Positions 39,372 to 48,327 are shown, numbered from the stretch's first letter. The stretch is 64,000 bases of DNA from Candidatus Latescibacterota bacterium (GCA_020633725.1 JACKDC010000001.1:1-64000); one strand, 5' to 3'. Numbers and translations are program-made. The notes: a model not told the origin generated them from the letters alone.

Positions 39372-41443
39372 TGCGCGGCCCGCTCGATCTGGACGCGATT
39401 CTCGTGGAAGGCGGCGCCGTGGCCCATGTCCGTTTCGCGCCCCGCCGACAGCCGGTTGACGCCCCCGCCCTCGCTCTCCCACCAGCCGTTGTGCGCGAGC
39501 ACGCAGCCCGGCTTCAGCGCGGAGGTGAGCGCCAGCGGCAGCGTGAGCTCGCCGCGATCGTTGAAGACGCGCACGCGCTCGCCGTGGACGAGCCCGCGCG
39601 CGGCGGCGTCGTCGGGGTGCGCCTGCAGCGTGGGCGCGGGGTCCAGCGCGCGGATCATCGCCAGGTTTCCGAACTGCGAGTGGATGCGGTTCTTGGTGTT
39701 GGGCGTCATGAGCAACAGCGGATAGCGCGCGGCGAGCTGCGGATCGCGACGGCCCGCCTCCAGCGGCTCGCTGAACTCCGGCAGCGGATTCGCGCCCCAG
39801 CGCGCGGCCGCCTCCTCCGAGCGCAGCTCGATGCGGCCCGAGGGCGTGGGGAAGACGCGATCGGCGAAGGCCACCTCCGCGAAGTCGGGGGAGAGAACGG
39901 GGCCGGCCTTGAGCGTCTCGAGGTCGAGGCCCAGCGCCGCCACGCGGGCGGCGAGCCAGCGCTCGACCGTTTGGTCGTCGGGCCCCGGGATGGCCGCGTC
40001 GACCGCCGCGGGATCGAAACCCAGGCGCGCGGCCAGCGCGCGGTAGATCGACGTCTCGGTGCGCACCTCGCCGGGCGGGTCCATCACCTTGGCGCGGTAC
40101 TGGAGGTAGGGGTGCCAGTAGGCGGTGAGGACGTCCGCCTGCTCGAGGAAGCTCTTGGCCGGCAGCACGATGTCCGCCTCGCGCGCGCTGTCCGTGAGGA
40201 ACTGGTCGACGACCACACGGAAGTCGAGCGCACGAAACGCCTGCCGCACGCGGCCGCTGTCGGGATTCTGGCTGAGCGGATTGCCGCGCTCGACCCAGGC
40301 GACGGCCAGCGGCGGGTCGGCGGCGAGCATGTCGGCGCCGAGTCGCGCGGTGGCGATCGTGGGGCGCAGCAAGTCGTCACTCCCTTGCTCAGGCCGGTAC
40401 TCGGGATAGAGCGGCAGCGGGTCGTGGGGGCCGAAGACGTGGCTCTGCAGATTCGCGAACTGCCAGCCGCCGCCCGGGCGGCCGATGTCGCCCGTCAGCG
40501 CGGGCAGGGCGATGAGCGCGCGCAGCGTCTGCCCGCTGTTGGCGTAGCGCTGCATGCCGTAGCCGGCGATGAGCGTCGCCGGGCGGCGCTCGCCCCAGAG
40601 CGCGGCGAAGGCTTCGATCTGCGCGGCGGGGATGTCGCAAACCTCACTGGCACGCACGGGGGTCCACGTGGCGGCGAGCCTGGCGAAGTCGTCGAAGCCG
40701 TGCACGTGCGCGTCGACGAAGTCGCGGGCGACCCTGCCCTCGCGGATCAGCTGACCCGCCACCGCGAGGGCCAGGGCGCCGTCGCTGCCCGGCCGCGGGC
40801 GGAGGAACAGGTCCGCGCGCTCCGCGCTCTCGGTGCGGCGGGGATCGACCACCACCACGGCCGCGCCGCGCGTGCGCGCCGCCTCGATGAAGCCCATCTG
40901 GTGCAGGTTCGTCTCGGCGGGGTTCTTGCCCCACAGCACGATCAGCCGCGCGTTGGGCAGGTCCCAGGGCGCGTTGTGGACGTTCGCGCCCAGCGTCAGG
41001 CGCCCGGCCTCCAGCCCCGCGGGCCAGCAGAGGTCGCCGTAGGTGGTGGTCGCGCCGCCGAAGAGTCGCCAGAAGGCCTCGCCGGCGCCGTTCAGCAGGC
41101 CCTTGGTGCCGCTGGCTGAATAGTAGAGGACGCTCCGCGGCCCGTGGCGCCGCCGCGCCTCCTCGAGTTGCTCGGCGATCGCGTCCAGGGCGTCGTCCCA
41201 GCGAATGGGCGCGAAGCCGCCGCCTGGCTGCCGGCGCAGCGGGTGGAGTAGCCGGTCGGGAGACGCCACGCGCTCCACGTAGGCGAGCCCCTTGAGGCAG
41301 GGCCCGCCCGCGGTGGCGCGGTTGGCGGCGAGCGGCTCCACGGCGGTCAGGCGCCCGCCCTCCACCTGCAGGCTGAGGCCGCAGGTGGAGTAGCAGTTGC
41401 GCGGGCAGGCGCTGGTCACGACGCGGCGCTGTGAAGCGTTCAA
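39368..41443 (-). CDS. Molybdopterin-dependent oxidoreductase catalytic subunit (DmsA/PsrA superfamily)
   Basis: The 691-aa protein is a complete Mo-bisPGD enzyme. An N-terminal [4Fe-4S] site has ACPRNCYSTCG plus GGPCLKG. Further motifs are YYSASGTKGLLNG, GDLCWPAGLEAG (Cys is the likely molybdenum ligand), WGKNPAETNLHQM, VVVDPRRTESAERAD, and a C-terminal molydopterin-dinucleotide domain (TPNTKNRIHSQFGNL, DDAAARGLVHGERVRVFNDRG). No Tat signal is seen, so the side of the membrane is uncertain. The start is TTG 41443, just before NASQRRVVTSACP; GGAG lies 6 bases upstream. Substrate (S-oxide, polysulfide or another oxyanion) cannot be read from sequence. It forms an operon with the iron-sulfur/anchor fusion. 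Confidence 0.9.
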   Translation of the reverse strand: MNASQRRVVTSACPRNCYSTCGLSLQVEGGRLTAVEPLAANRATAGGPCLKGLAYVERVASPDRLLHPLRRQPGGGFAPIRWDDALDAIAEQLEEARRRHGPRSVLYYSASGTKGLLNGAGEAFWRLFGGATTTYGDLCWPAGLEAGRLTLGANVHNAPWDLPNARLIVLWGKNPAETNLHQMGFIEAARTRGAAVVVVDPRRTESAERADLFLRPRPGSDGALALAVAGQLIREGRVARDFVDAHVHGFDDFARLAATWTPVRASEVCDIPAAQIEAFAALWGERRPATLIAGYGMQRYANSGQTLRALIALPALTGDIGRPGGGWQFANLQSHVFGPHDPLPLYPEYRPEQGSDDLLRPTIATARLGADMLAADPPLAVAWVERGNPLSQNPDSGRVRQAFRALDFRVVVDQFLTDSAREADIVLPAKSFLEQADVLTAYWHPYLQYRAKVMDPPGEVRTETSIYRALAARLGFDPAAVDAAIPGPDDQTVERWLAARVAALGLDLETLKAGPVLSPDFAEVAFADRVFPTPSGRIELRSEEAAARWGANPLPEFSEPLEAGRRDPQLAARYPLLLMTPNTKNRIHSQFGNLAMIRALDPAPTLQAHPDDAAARGLVHGERVRVFNDRGELTLPLALTSALKPGCVLAHNGWWESEGGGVNRLSAGRETDMGHGAAFHENRVQIERAAQ

Positions 41444-41461
41444 CAAATCTCCTCGGCTCCG

Positions 41462-41478
41462 CCGCCAGGGGCTGGCGG
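41462..41478. repeat. Inverted repeat upstream of the molybdoenzyme start
   Basis: CCGCCAG-GGG-CTGGCGG: perfect 7-bp arms with a 3-bp centre, 18 bp upstream of the TTG start on the minus strand. It could be an operator or a leader hairpin next to the ribosome site. Confidence 0.5.
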
Positions 41479-41491
41479 TGGGTACGAAATC

Positions 41492-41521
41492 TTGAAACCT
41501 TGGGGCGCGACGTCGTAGACT
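41492..41521 (+). promoter_or_regulatory. Promoter of the TolC-MFP-RND operon
   Basis: TTGAAA (41492-41497), an 18-bp spacer and TAGACT (41516-41521), about 50 bp before ATG 41571. Confidence 0.65.
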
Positions 41522-41570
41522 GCCCGGACCCTGCCGCCACCCTCGGCCCCCGCGCCGAACTCCCTGGAGT

Positions 41571-43109
41571 ATGATGACAATCCGCAGTTCGAGACAACGC
41601 CCAACTCGCGTGCCCTCGCGGTGCATGCGGCGCCTGCCCGCGCTGCTGCTCGCGGTCGGTCTGGCGCTGCTCGGGCGGCCGTCGACCCTCCGCGCGGAGG
41701 CGGTGACGGCCATCCCCGGCACTGAAGTCACGTCCGCCCAGCACCTGAGCCTGGAGCAGTGCATCGACCTCGCCCTGGGGGTCGAGGGCAACGCCGCCCT
41801 GCGCGCCGAGCGCGAGCGCCGCCGGGAACTGGACGGCCAGATGGGCCAGGCCCGCGCCACCGGCCTGCCCACCCTGGATCTCTCCGGCACCTGGAGCCGC
41901 GGCCGCGACCCCAGCTTCGCCTTCAACTCGACCTTCGGCGGCGACGGCGTCGACGCCGGCGGCACCGGCAACGCCACCCTGGACAGCCTTCTCGCCGGCT
42001 TCAGCTTCATTCCGGCGCCGGAGGACATCGCCGCCCAGACCTTCTGGCGCAGCAGCCTGAACGCCCGCTGGGAGCTGCGGCCGGGCCTGGTCTTCAACGC
42101 GGTGGGCGCCGCGGGCCTTGGCATCGAGCGCCAGGACGCGGCGGTGCGCGGGGCCGAGCACCGCGCCGTGGAGACCGTGATGACCTCCTACCACGCGCTG
42201 GTCGCCCAGGCGGAGAACCTGGCCGCCCTCGACGCGGACCTCGCCGCCAAGCGGGAGTTCCTGAGCGTCACGCGCAAGCGTCAGGCGCTGGGCCTTTCCA
42301 CGCCGCTGGACACGCTGCGCGCGGCCGTCGCCCTGGCCAACCTCGAGCCGGAGCGCCGCAACGCGGCGCAGAACCTGCGCGACGCCGGGGCGCGTCTCAA
42401 CCTGGCCATGGGGCGCGAGCCTCTGACGCCGCTGACGGTCACCGGCGAGCAGGCCGTGGAGCTGGATCCGCTGCCCGCGCGGGTGCCGGCGGCGGCGGTG
42501 GCGGCCCGGTCCGACCTGCGGCAGATCGAGCTGCTGCAGTCGATCCTGCGCAAGAATCGCGGGGCGCAGAAGGCCCAGCACCGGCCCTATCTGTCCGCCG
42601 ACGCGTCCTACGGCTACGTCACCAGCGAGTTCGACCAGCTCTTCGACACCGGGCACGACTTCTGGAGCGCGAGCGTGACGCTCACGGTGCCGCTCTTCGA
42701 CGGCCTCTCCACGCGCGGCAAGGTGACGGAGACCGAGGCGTCGATCCGGCGCACGGGCATCGAGTACCGCGACGCGCTGCGGCAGGCGGAACTCGAGCTG
42801 GAGTCCACGCTGGGCGCGCTCGCGGCGGCGCGGGAGACCCTGCTCGCCGCGTCGCTGAACGAGCAGGCGGCCGCAGAGGCCCTCGCCCAGACGCAGCAGC
42901 GCTATGGCCTGGGCAAGGCCGACTATCTCAGCGTCCTCGATGCCCAGACCCAGCACCGTCTCGCGCGCCAGAACGGCATCGCCGCGCGCAGCCAGGTGCT
43001 CGGCCTCACCGCCACCGTCAAGCGACTGCTGGGGCACGATCCCCGCGAAGCGCTCGGCGCCGTGCTCGACGCCTTGCCCGCTGCCGACGCAGCGGCCTCC
43101 GGGAGGTAA
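41571..43109 (+). CDS. TolC-family outer-membrane efflux protein
   Basis: The 512-aa protein has a signal peptide after a basic N terminus (ALLLAVGLALLGRPSTLRA), then two internally repeated helical segments of TolC type: LSLEQCIDLALGVEGNAAL at the first repeat, long coiled-coil helices (about 190-270 and 400-490) and the strand pair with SASVTLTVPLFDGLSTRGKV in the second. TolC proteins form the outer-membrane duct of tripartite pumps. ATG 41571 has TGGAG 5 bases upstream; an alternative ATG at 41625 would start nearer the signal peptide. Adaptor and RND pump genes follow in tight order, giving a complete pump. Confidence 0.93.
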   Translation: MMTIRSSRQRPTRVPSRCMRRLPALLLAVGLALLGRPSTLRAEAVTAIPGTEVTSAQHLSLEQCIDLALGVEGNAALRAERERRRELDGQMGQARATGLPTLDLSGTWSRGRDPSFAFNSTFGGDGVDAGGTGNATLDSLLAGFSFIPAPEDIAAQTFWRSSLNARWELRPGLVFNAVGAAGLGIERQDAAVRGAEHRAVETVMTSYHALVAQAENLAALDADLAAKREFLSVTRKRQALGLSTPLDTLRAAVALANLEPERRNAAQNLRDAGARLNLAMGREPLTPLTVTGEQAVELDPLPARVPAAAVAARSDLRQIELLQSILRKNRGAQKAQHRPYLSADASYGYVTSEFDQLFDTGHDFWSASVTLTVPLFDGLSTRGKVTETEASIRRTGIEYRDALRQAELELESTLGALAAARETLLAASLNEQAAAEALAQTQQRYGLGKADYLSVLDAQTQHRLARQNGIAARSQVLGLTATVKRLLGHDPREALGAVLDALPAADAAASGR

Positions 43110-43112
43110 CCC

Positions 43113-44267
43113 ATGGGATCCAACACTCGCGCGCGGCTCGCGCGGCCGGCGGCCTGGCTGCTCGCCCTGGGCCTGGTGGGCCTCGGCCTCGCCGCGGGCT
43201 GCGGCGGCAAGGCGGACGCCCAGGCCGACGCCGACGTGCCAGCCTCCGAGAAGCCGCGCAACGTGCGCGTCCTCGTGCTCGGCCCCACGCCGCTAGAGGA
43301 GTACCTCGAGTTGACCGGGCGCGCCGCGCCCGTGCGGGGCACCGACGTGAGCGCCGAGGAGGGCGGGCGCGTCGAGTCGCTGCCGGCCGGCAAGGGCAGC
43401 CGCGTCGACGCGGGCGGCACGCTGGTGGCGCTGGACCGCCGGCTGCTGGCGGCCGAGCTCGAGTCGGCGAGCGCGGCCCGCGACCTCGCGGCCTTCGAGG
43501 CGGCGCGCCAGGAGTCGCTGCTGGCCGAGAACATGGTGAGCGAGTGGGAGGCGCGCGCGGCGCGCACCCAGCTGCGTCAGGCCGAGGCCGCGCTGGACGT
43601 CGCCACGCTGCGGCACGAGCGGGCGCGCATTCCCGCGCCCTTCGCGGGCGTGGTGACCGAGCGCTACGTGGAACTGGGACAGCTCATCAGCCCCGGGATG
43701 CCGGTGGCGCGCGTGGTGGACCCCAGCGTGCTGAAGCTCGAATGCTCGGTGAGCGACCGCGACGTGGCGCTGCTCGAGAAGGGCAAGCGCGCCGACGTGC
43801 AGTTCGGCGTCGACGGCCCGCGCTCCCAGGGCCGCGTGCACTGGGTGGGCCTCGAAGCGGACCCGATGAGCGGCAAGTTCCCCGTGGAGATCCGCGTGGA
43901 CAACCCCGACCTGGCCCTGCGGCCGGGCGTGATGGGGCGGGCGCTGCTGCTGAAGGCGCGGCACGAGAACGTGATCAGCATCCCGCGGGACGCGGTGCTG
44001 CAGCGCGGCGGCGGCCCCGCCGCCTTCGTGGTGCAGGACGGCCGCGCGGTCGAGCGCGACCTGGAGCTCGGCGCCGACCAGGGACTCATGGTGGTGGTCA
44101 CCCGCGGTCTGAGCGCGGGGGAGCGCCTGGTGGTGCGCGGTCAGCGTGAGCTGGTGGCCGGCGGGCCGGTCAACGTCACCGAGACCACCGAGCGGCCGGA
44201 TGGCAGCCTGGCCGGCGATCCCGCGGAGTTCGGCGCGGCGGCGTCGGCGGGGGGCGGCGGCCGATGA
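43113..44267 (+). CDS. RND efflux periplasmic adaptor (membrane fusion lipoprotein)
   Basis: The 384-aa protein has a lipoprotein signal with lipobox LAAGC (Cys 30). It is followed by a lipoyl half (GRAAPVRGTDVSAEEGGRV), a helical hairpin (about 115-170), the second lipoyl half (IPAPFAGVVTERYVELGQL), a beta-barrel (SVSDRDVALLEKGKRADV) and a membrane-proximal domain. This matches AcrA-like adaptors, which bridge RND pump and TolC duct. It begins 3 bp after the TolC gene and overlaps the pump gene by 4 bp (ATGA). Confidence 0.95.
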   Translation: MGSNTRARLARPAAWLLALGLVGLGLAAGCGGKADAQADADVPASEKPRNVRVLVLGPTPLEEYLELTGRAAPVRGTDVSAEEGGRVESLPAGKGSRVDAGGTLVALDRRLLAAELESASAARDLAAFEAARQESLLAENMVSEWEARAARTQLRQAEAALDVATLRHERARIPAPFAGVVTERYVELGQLISPGMPVARVVDPSVLKLECSVSDRDVALLEKGKRADVQFGVDGPRSQGRVHWVGLEADPMSGKFPVEIRVDNPDLALRPGVMGRALLLKARHENVISIPRDAVLQRGGGPAAFVVQDGRAVERDLELGADQGLMVVVTRGLSAGERLVVRGQRELVAGGPVNVTETTERPDGSLAGDPAEFGAAASAGGGGR

Positions 44268-47200
44268 AGATCACCGAGATCTCGGTTCACCGCTCGCTGA
44301 CGGTCTTCACCCTCATGGCGATCACGCTGATCGTGGGCGTGGCGTCCTATCTCGGCCTGCCGCGCGAGTCGTCGCCGGACGTGAAGATTCCCTACGTCAT
44401 GGTCGTCGCGCCCTATGTGGGCACGAGCCCGGCGGACATGGAGCACCTCGTCACGCGCAAGCTCGAGCAGCAGCTGAAGGGCATCCCCGATCTCGAGGAG
44501 ATGATCAGCAGCTCGCTCGAGGGGGCGTCGCAGATCTCGCTGGAGTTCAGCACGGACGTCGAGATGAGCGACGCCCTGCAGAAGGTGCGCGACGCGGTGG
44601 AGATGGCGAAGCCCGACCTGCCGGACGACGTCCGCGACGACCTGGTGATCCAGGAGCTCAGCTCGAGCGACTGGCCGATCCTCCAGATCCTGCTCTCGGC
44701 GGACTACGACCCGGTGCGCCTGAAGAAGGTGGCCGAGGACCTGCAGGAGGAGATCGAGCGCGTCGAGGGCGTGCTCTCCGTGGGCATCAGCGGCGCGGTG
44801 GAGCAGGAGGTCCGGGTCGACGTGGATCCGGAGCGATTGCGCTACTACGGCCTGGGTCTCGGTGACGTGATGGACGCGCTGCGTCTGGAGAACGTCAACA
44901 TCCCGGGCGGCGAGCTGGGCCTCGGCACCTACGACTACCAGGTGCGCGTGCCCGGCGAGTTCAGCTCGCTGGAGGAGATCCCGCGCATCGTGCTCAATCC
45001 GGCCGCCGACGAACCGGTGAGCCTGGGCGACGTCGCCAGCGTGCGCCTCGACCTGGCCGACCGCGCGACCGAGTCGCGCCTCAACGGCGTGGCCTCGGTG
45101 AGCCTGTCGGTGACGAAGCGGAGCGGCGAGAACATCATCCGCATCGCGGACGAGATCAAGCGCATCGTGGAGGCCGAGCGGGCGAACCTGCCGGCGGGCA
45201 CCCAGCTCACCATGACCGGCGACCAGTCGGTCTACATCCGCGACATGGTGCGCGAGCTGGAGAACAACATCCTGAGCGGCCTGATTCTCGTGGTGGCCGT
45301 GCTCTTCCTCTTCCTCGGCTGGACGAACTCGCTCTTCGTGGGCTCGGCGATCCCCTTCTCGATGCTGCTCAGCTTCATCGTGCTGCGCGCGATGGGCATC
45401 ACGCTGAACATGGTGGTGCTCTTCTCGCTGATCCTGGCGCTGGGCATGCTGGTGGACAACGCGATCGTGGTGGTCGAGAACATCTTCCGGCACCGCGGCA
45501 TGGGCATGAGCCGCACCGAGGCGGCGCTGCAGGGCACGAGCCAGGTGACGGCGCCCGTGATCGCCTCCACGCTGACGACGATCTGCGCCTTCGGCCCCCT
45601 GGTCTTCTGGCCCGGCATCATGGGCGAGTTCATGAAGTACCTGCCCATCACCGTGATCGTCACCCTGGTGGCCTCGCTCTTCGTGGCGCTGGTCTTCAAC
45701 CCGGTGCTCTGCTCCACGTTCATGAAGGTGCCCACGCCCCGCGCTCCCGGGCGCGAACGCCTGGGCGACAAGCTCTTCCAGCTCGGCCTGCGCACCTACG
45801 AGCCCACGGTCCGCTGGGCGCTTCGGCATCGCGCCCTGACGCTCTTCGGCATGTTCGCGCTGCTGATCCTCGTGCTGGTGCTCTTCGGACGCTTCAACGC
45901 GGGCGTCGAGCTGTTCCCCGACACCGATCCCACCTTCGCCTACGTGAACATCGAGGCACCCAGCGGCACCCGGCTCGAGCAGAGCGACGCCTACGCCCGC
46001 CAGGTGGAGGTCGAGGTGGCCAAGGTGCCCGAGCTGGTGGCCTACTGGACGGAAGTGGGCAGCACCGGCGGCGAGATGTTCGGCGGCAGCGGCGGCGGCG
46101 GCAACCTGGCCACCGTGAGCATGGAGTTCATCAAGGCCGAGGACCGCACCGTGAACTCCCGCGACAGCATGACCAAGCTGCGCGAGCGCCTGGCCGGCTT
46201 CACTGGCGCCGAGCTGCGCATCGACAAGCAGGAGGAGGGGCCGCCCACGGGCGCGCCGGTGAACATCGAGATCTCGGGCGACGACTTCGCCACCCTGGGC
46301 GACCTGGCCGAGACCGTGACCGAGCGCATCCGCGATCTCCCCGGGCTCGTGGACCTGGAGGACGACTACGACCGCGGCCGCCCGGAGCTGCGGATCATCC
46401 CCGATCCCGAGAAGGCGGCGCGGCTGGGCCTGCGCACCATGGACCTGGCCAGCACCCTGCGCACGGCGATCCATGGCGACGACGTCGGCGAGTACCGGGT
46501 GGGGGAGGACGAGTACGACATCGTCGTCCGCTTCGCGGAGCCCTCGCGCAAGAACGTGGAGGACCTGGAGAACCTGACGCTCTTCTACGAGGGCAAGTAC
46601 ATCCCGCTGGCCGCCTTCGCGGACATCCGTTTCGAGACCGGTCTGGGCGCGATCACGCGCAAGGACGCCGAGCGCGTGGTCACCGTGTCGGCCGACGTGG
46701 GCGAGGGCTACAACGGCAACGCGATCCTGGCCCAGGTCCAGCAGCGGCTCGACGGCTTCGAGCTGCCGCCGGGCTATCATCTGGCCTTCACCGGCGAGAG
46801 CGAGGACCAGGAGGAGAGCAACACCTTCCTCTTCAAGCGGAGCTTCCCCATCGTGCTCATGCTGATCCTGCTGGTCCTGATCTCGCAGTTCACGAGCCTG
46901 ACGGTGCCCTTCGTGATCATGTCCAGCGTGATCCTGTCCTTCATCGGCGTCTTCACCGGGCTCATGGTGCACCGCACGCCCTTCGGCATCATCATGACCG
47001 GCGTCGGCGTGATCTCCCTGGCGGGCGTGGTGGTGAACAACGCCATCGTGCTGCTCGATTACATCCTCAAGCTGCGCGAAGAGGGGATGGAGCCCATCGA
47101 GGCGATCGTCGAGGCCGGCAAGACCCGCTTCCGCCCGGTGATCCTGACCGCGGTCACAACGGTGCTGGGCCTGATCCCGCTGACCACGGGCTTCTCGGTG

Positions 47201-47425
47201 AACTTCGAGGGGATCTTCACCGGCGACTTCAGCCATGCCGTCACCATCGGCGGCGAGTCGAGCCAGTGGTGGGGCCCCATGGGCCTCGCGGTGATCTGGG
47301 GCCTGACCGTGGCCACCTTCCTCACCCTCGTCGTGGTGCCGGTGATGTACTCCACCATCGACCCGACCAAGGCGTGGATGCTGCGGCGGGCCAAGGCGGT
47401 GCTGCGTCCCTTCCGCCGCGCCTAG
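44264..47425 (+). CDS. RND-family efflux transporter permease (AcrB-like)
   Basis: The 1053-aa protein has the full length and layout of RND pumps: helix 1 at the N terminus, porter domain, helices 2-6 (ILSGLILVVAVLFLFLGW, VVLFSLILALGMLVDNAIVVVEN), a second porter domain and helices 7-12. The proton-relay segment reads LVDNAIVVVEN; where AcrB has two adjacent Asp, the second is Asn here, a form also common in other RND subfamilies. It exports substrates from inner leaflet or periplasm driven by proton influx. Substrate is unknown. It is the last gene of the pump operon; its stop shares CTAG with the convergent DUF3667 gene. Confidence 0.96.
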   Translation: MKITEISVHRSLTVFTLMAITLIVGVASYLGLPRESSPDVKIPYVMVVAPYVGTSPADMEHLVTRKLEQQLKGIPDLEEMISSSLEGASQISLEFSTDVEMSDALQKVRDAVEMAKPDLPDDVRDDLVIQELSSSDWPILQILLSADYDPVRLKKVAEDLQEEIERVEGVLSVGISGAVEQEVRVDVDPERLRYYGLGLGDVMDALRLENVNIPGGELGLGTYDYQVRVPGEFSSLEEIPRIVLNPAADEPVSLGDVASVRLDLADRATESRLNGVASVSLSVTKRSGENIIRIADEIKRIVEAERANLPAGTQLTMTGDQSVYIRDMVRELENNILSGLILVVAVLFLFLGWTNSLFVGSAIPFSMLLSFIVLRAMGITLNMVVLFSLILALGMLVDNAIVVVENIFRHRGMGMSRTEAALQGTSQVTAPVIASTLTTICAFGPLVFWPGIMGEFMKYLPITVIVTLVASLFVALVFNPVLCSTFMKVPTPRAPGRERLGDKLFQLGLRTYEPTVRWALRHRALTLFGMFALLILVLVLFGRFNAGVELFPDTDPTFAYVNIEAPSGTRLEQSDAYARQVEVEVAKVPELVAYWTEVGSTGGEMFGGSGGGGNLATVSMEFIKAEDRTVNSRDSMTKLRERLAGFTGAELRIDKQEEGPPTGAPVNIEISGDDFATLGDLAETVTERIRDLPGLVDLEDDYDRGRPELRIIPDPEKAARLGLRTMDLASTLRTAIHGDDVGEYRVGEDEYDIVVRFAEPSRKNVEDLENLTLFYEGKYIPLAAFADIRFETGLGAITRKDAERVVTVSADVGEGYNGNAILAQVQQRLDGFELPPGYHLAFTGESEDQEESNTFLFKRSFPIVLMLILLVLISQFTSLTVPFVIMSSVILSFIGVFTGLMVHRTPFGIIMTGVGVISLAGVVVNNAIVLLDYILKLREEGMEPIEAIVEAGKTRFRPVILTAVTTVLGLIPLTTGFSVNFEGIFTGDFSHAVTIGGESSQWWGPMGLAVIWGLTVATFLTLVVVPVMYSTIDPTKAWMLRRAKAVLRPFRRA

Positions 47426-48192
47426 GCGAAGAAGAGGGTGAGGGCGACCACCAGGCCGGCCACGATGCCCATGATGAGCAGGTAGCCCGCCGTTCCCAGC
47501 AGTCCCAGCGTCACGCTGCGCGGCCAGCTCGCGCCGTAGAACGCGCGGTTGGCCGTGCACAGCATCAGCAGGTGCAGGGCCAGCCGCGCCGGCACCACCG
47601 CTTCCTGCCTCCAGAAGCCCACGCTCAGCAGCGCGATGTCGTAGAGGAAGAGCTGTCCCTGCACGAAGAACAGGTAGACGAGCGTCTCGGCGTAGTTGCG
47701 GTCGAAGCCCCGGAAGAGGAGGCGCTGGAAGGCCGCGATCACCGGCAGGGCGATCACCACGACCGCGTCCAGGTGCGAGGCGATGAACCCCCGCGCCGCC
47801 TCCGCCCTGCCGGCGGCGTCGCCCGGCCCTCCCGTGATCGAGACGCCCATGCCGAGTCCCGCGTCCAGGTCCAGTCCCGTGAGGCGGTGCACCAGGAGGA
47901 AGAGGGCCGTCGCGCCGAGGAAGAAGCGCAGCGGGCTCACGTAGCGCGCGCGCCGGCCGGCGACGTAGTCCGCGGCGAGGCCGCCCGGCGAGCGGACCAG
48001 CCCGCGCAGGGTGCGCAGCAGCGAGGTGTCCAGGTCGGCCAGGTTCTGCAGGAACTCCCCGAGGAGATGGCGGCCGTCGAGACGGCCCCGCCGGTTGTCC
48101 TGACCGCAGTCCGGACAGAAGTCGCTCCCGCCCGCCGCGCCGCAGTTGGGGCAGCCGAGGGACCGGTTCGGGGTGTGCGGATCGGGCGGCAC
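47422..48192 (-). CDS. DUF3667-like membrane protein with N-terminal zinc ribbon
   Basis: The 256-aa protein has a zinc ribbon near the N terminus (two CxxC knuckles: LGCPNCGAAGGSDFCPDCGQ). The family block AADYVAGRRARYVSPLRFFL precedes the membrane region. Four or five helices follow (FFLGATALFLLVHRL, AVVVIALPVIAAFQRLLF, FFVQGQLFLYDIALLSVGFW, LIMGIVAGLVVALTLFFA). Function is unknown. The start at 48192 is ATG but lacks an obvious strong ribosome site (GGAGCGCG). It is divergent from the ArsR-rhodanese gene, with about 150 bp between them. Confidence 0.8.
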   Translation of the reverse strand: MPPDPHTPNRSLGCPNCGAAGGSDFCPDCGQDNRRGRLDGRHLLGEFLQNLADLDTSLLRTLRGLVRSPGGLAADYVAGRRARYVSPLRFFLGATALFLLVHRLTGLDLDAGLGMGVSITGGPGDAAGRAEAARGFIASHLDAVVVIALPVIAAFQRLLFRGFDRNYAETLVYLFFVQGQLFLYDIALLSVGFWRQEAVVPARLALHLLMLCTANRAFYGASWPRSVTLGLLGTAGYLLIMGIVAGLVVALTLFFA

Positions 48193-48275
48193 GCGCGCTC
48201 CTGGAGGGGGGGCGATCGAGTAAGCACCAGCATGGCAACGGGATGCAAGGCCAAACCCGAGTCGGAGAAAAGGGC

Positions 48276-48304
48276 TTGCGCGAACGTGACGCCTTTGTTA
48301 GTAT
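48276..48304 (+). promoter_or_regulatory. Promoter of the ArsR-rhodanese/export operon
   Basis: TTGCGC (48276-48281), a 17-bp spacer and TAGTAT (48299-48304). The -10 lies inside the left arm of the operator at 48298-48327, so a bound repressor would block it. Confidence 0.65.
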
Positions 48305-48327
48305 CTGCGCAGTTACGCAAATACTAA
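48298..48327. promoter_or_regulatory. Operator: 12-bp inverted repeat overlapping the -10 box
   Basis: TTAGTATCTGCG (48298-48309) and CGCAAATACTAA (48316-48327) are inverted repeats matching at 11 of 12 positions, separated by CAGTTA. The AT-rich arms stand out in this GC-rich sequence. Size and position, 13 bp before ATG 48341, fit autoregulation by the ArsR-family protein encoded next. Confidence 0.8.

Noticed and set aside
42281..43037. Internal or alternate-frame products within the TolC and adaptor genes
   Set aside because: They are alternate readings of strongly supported coding sequence and have Arg/Pro/Ala-rich composition typical of shadow frames.
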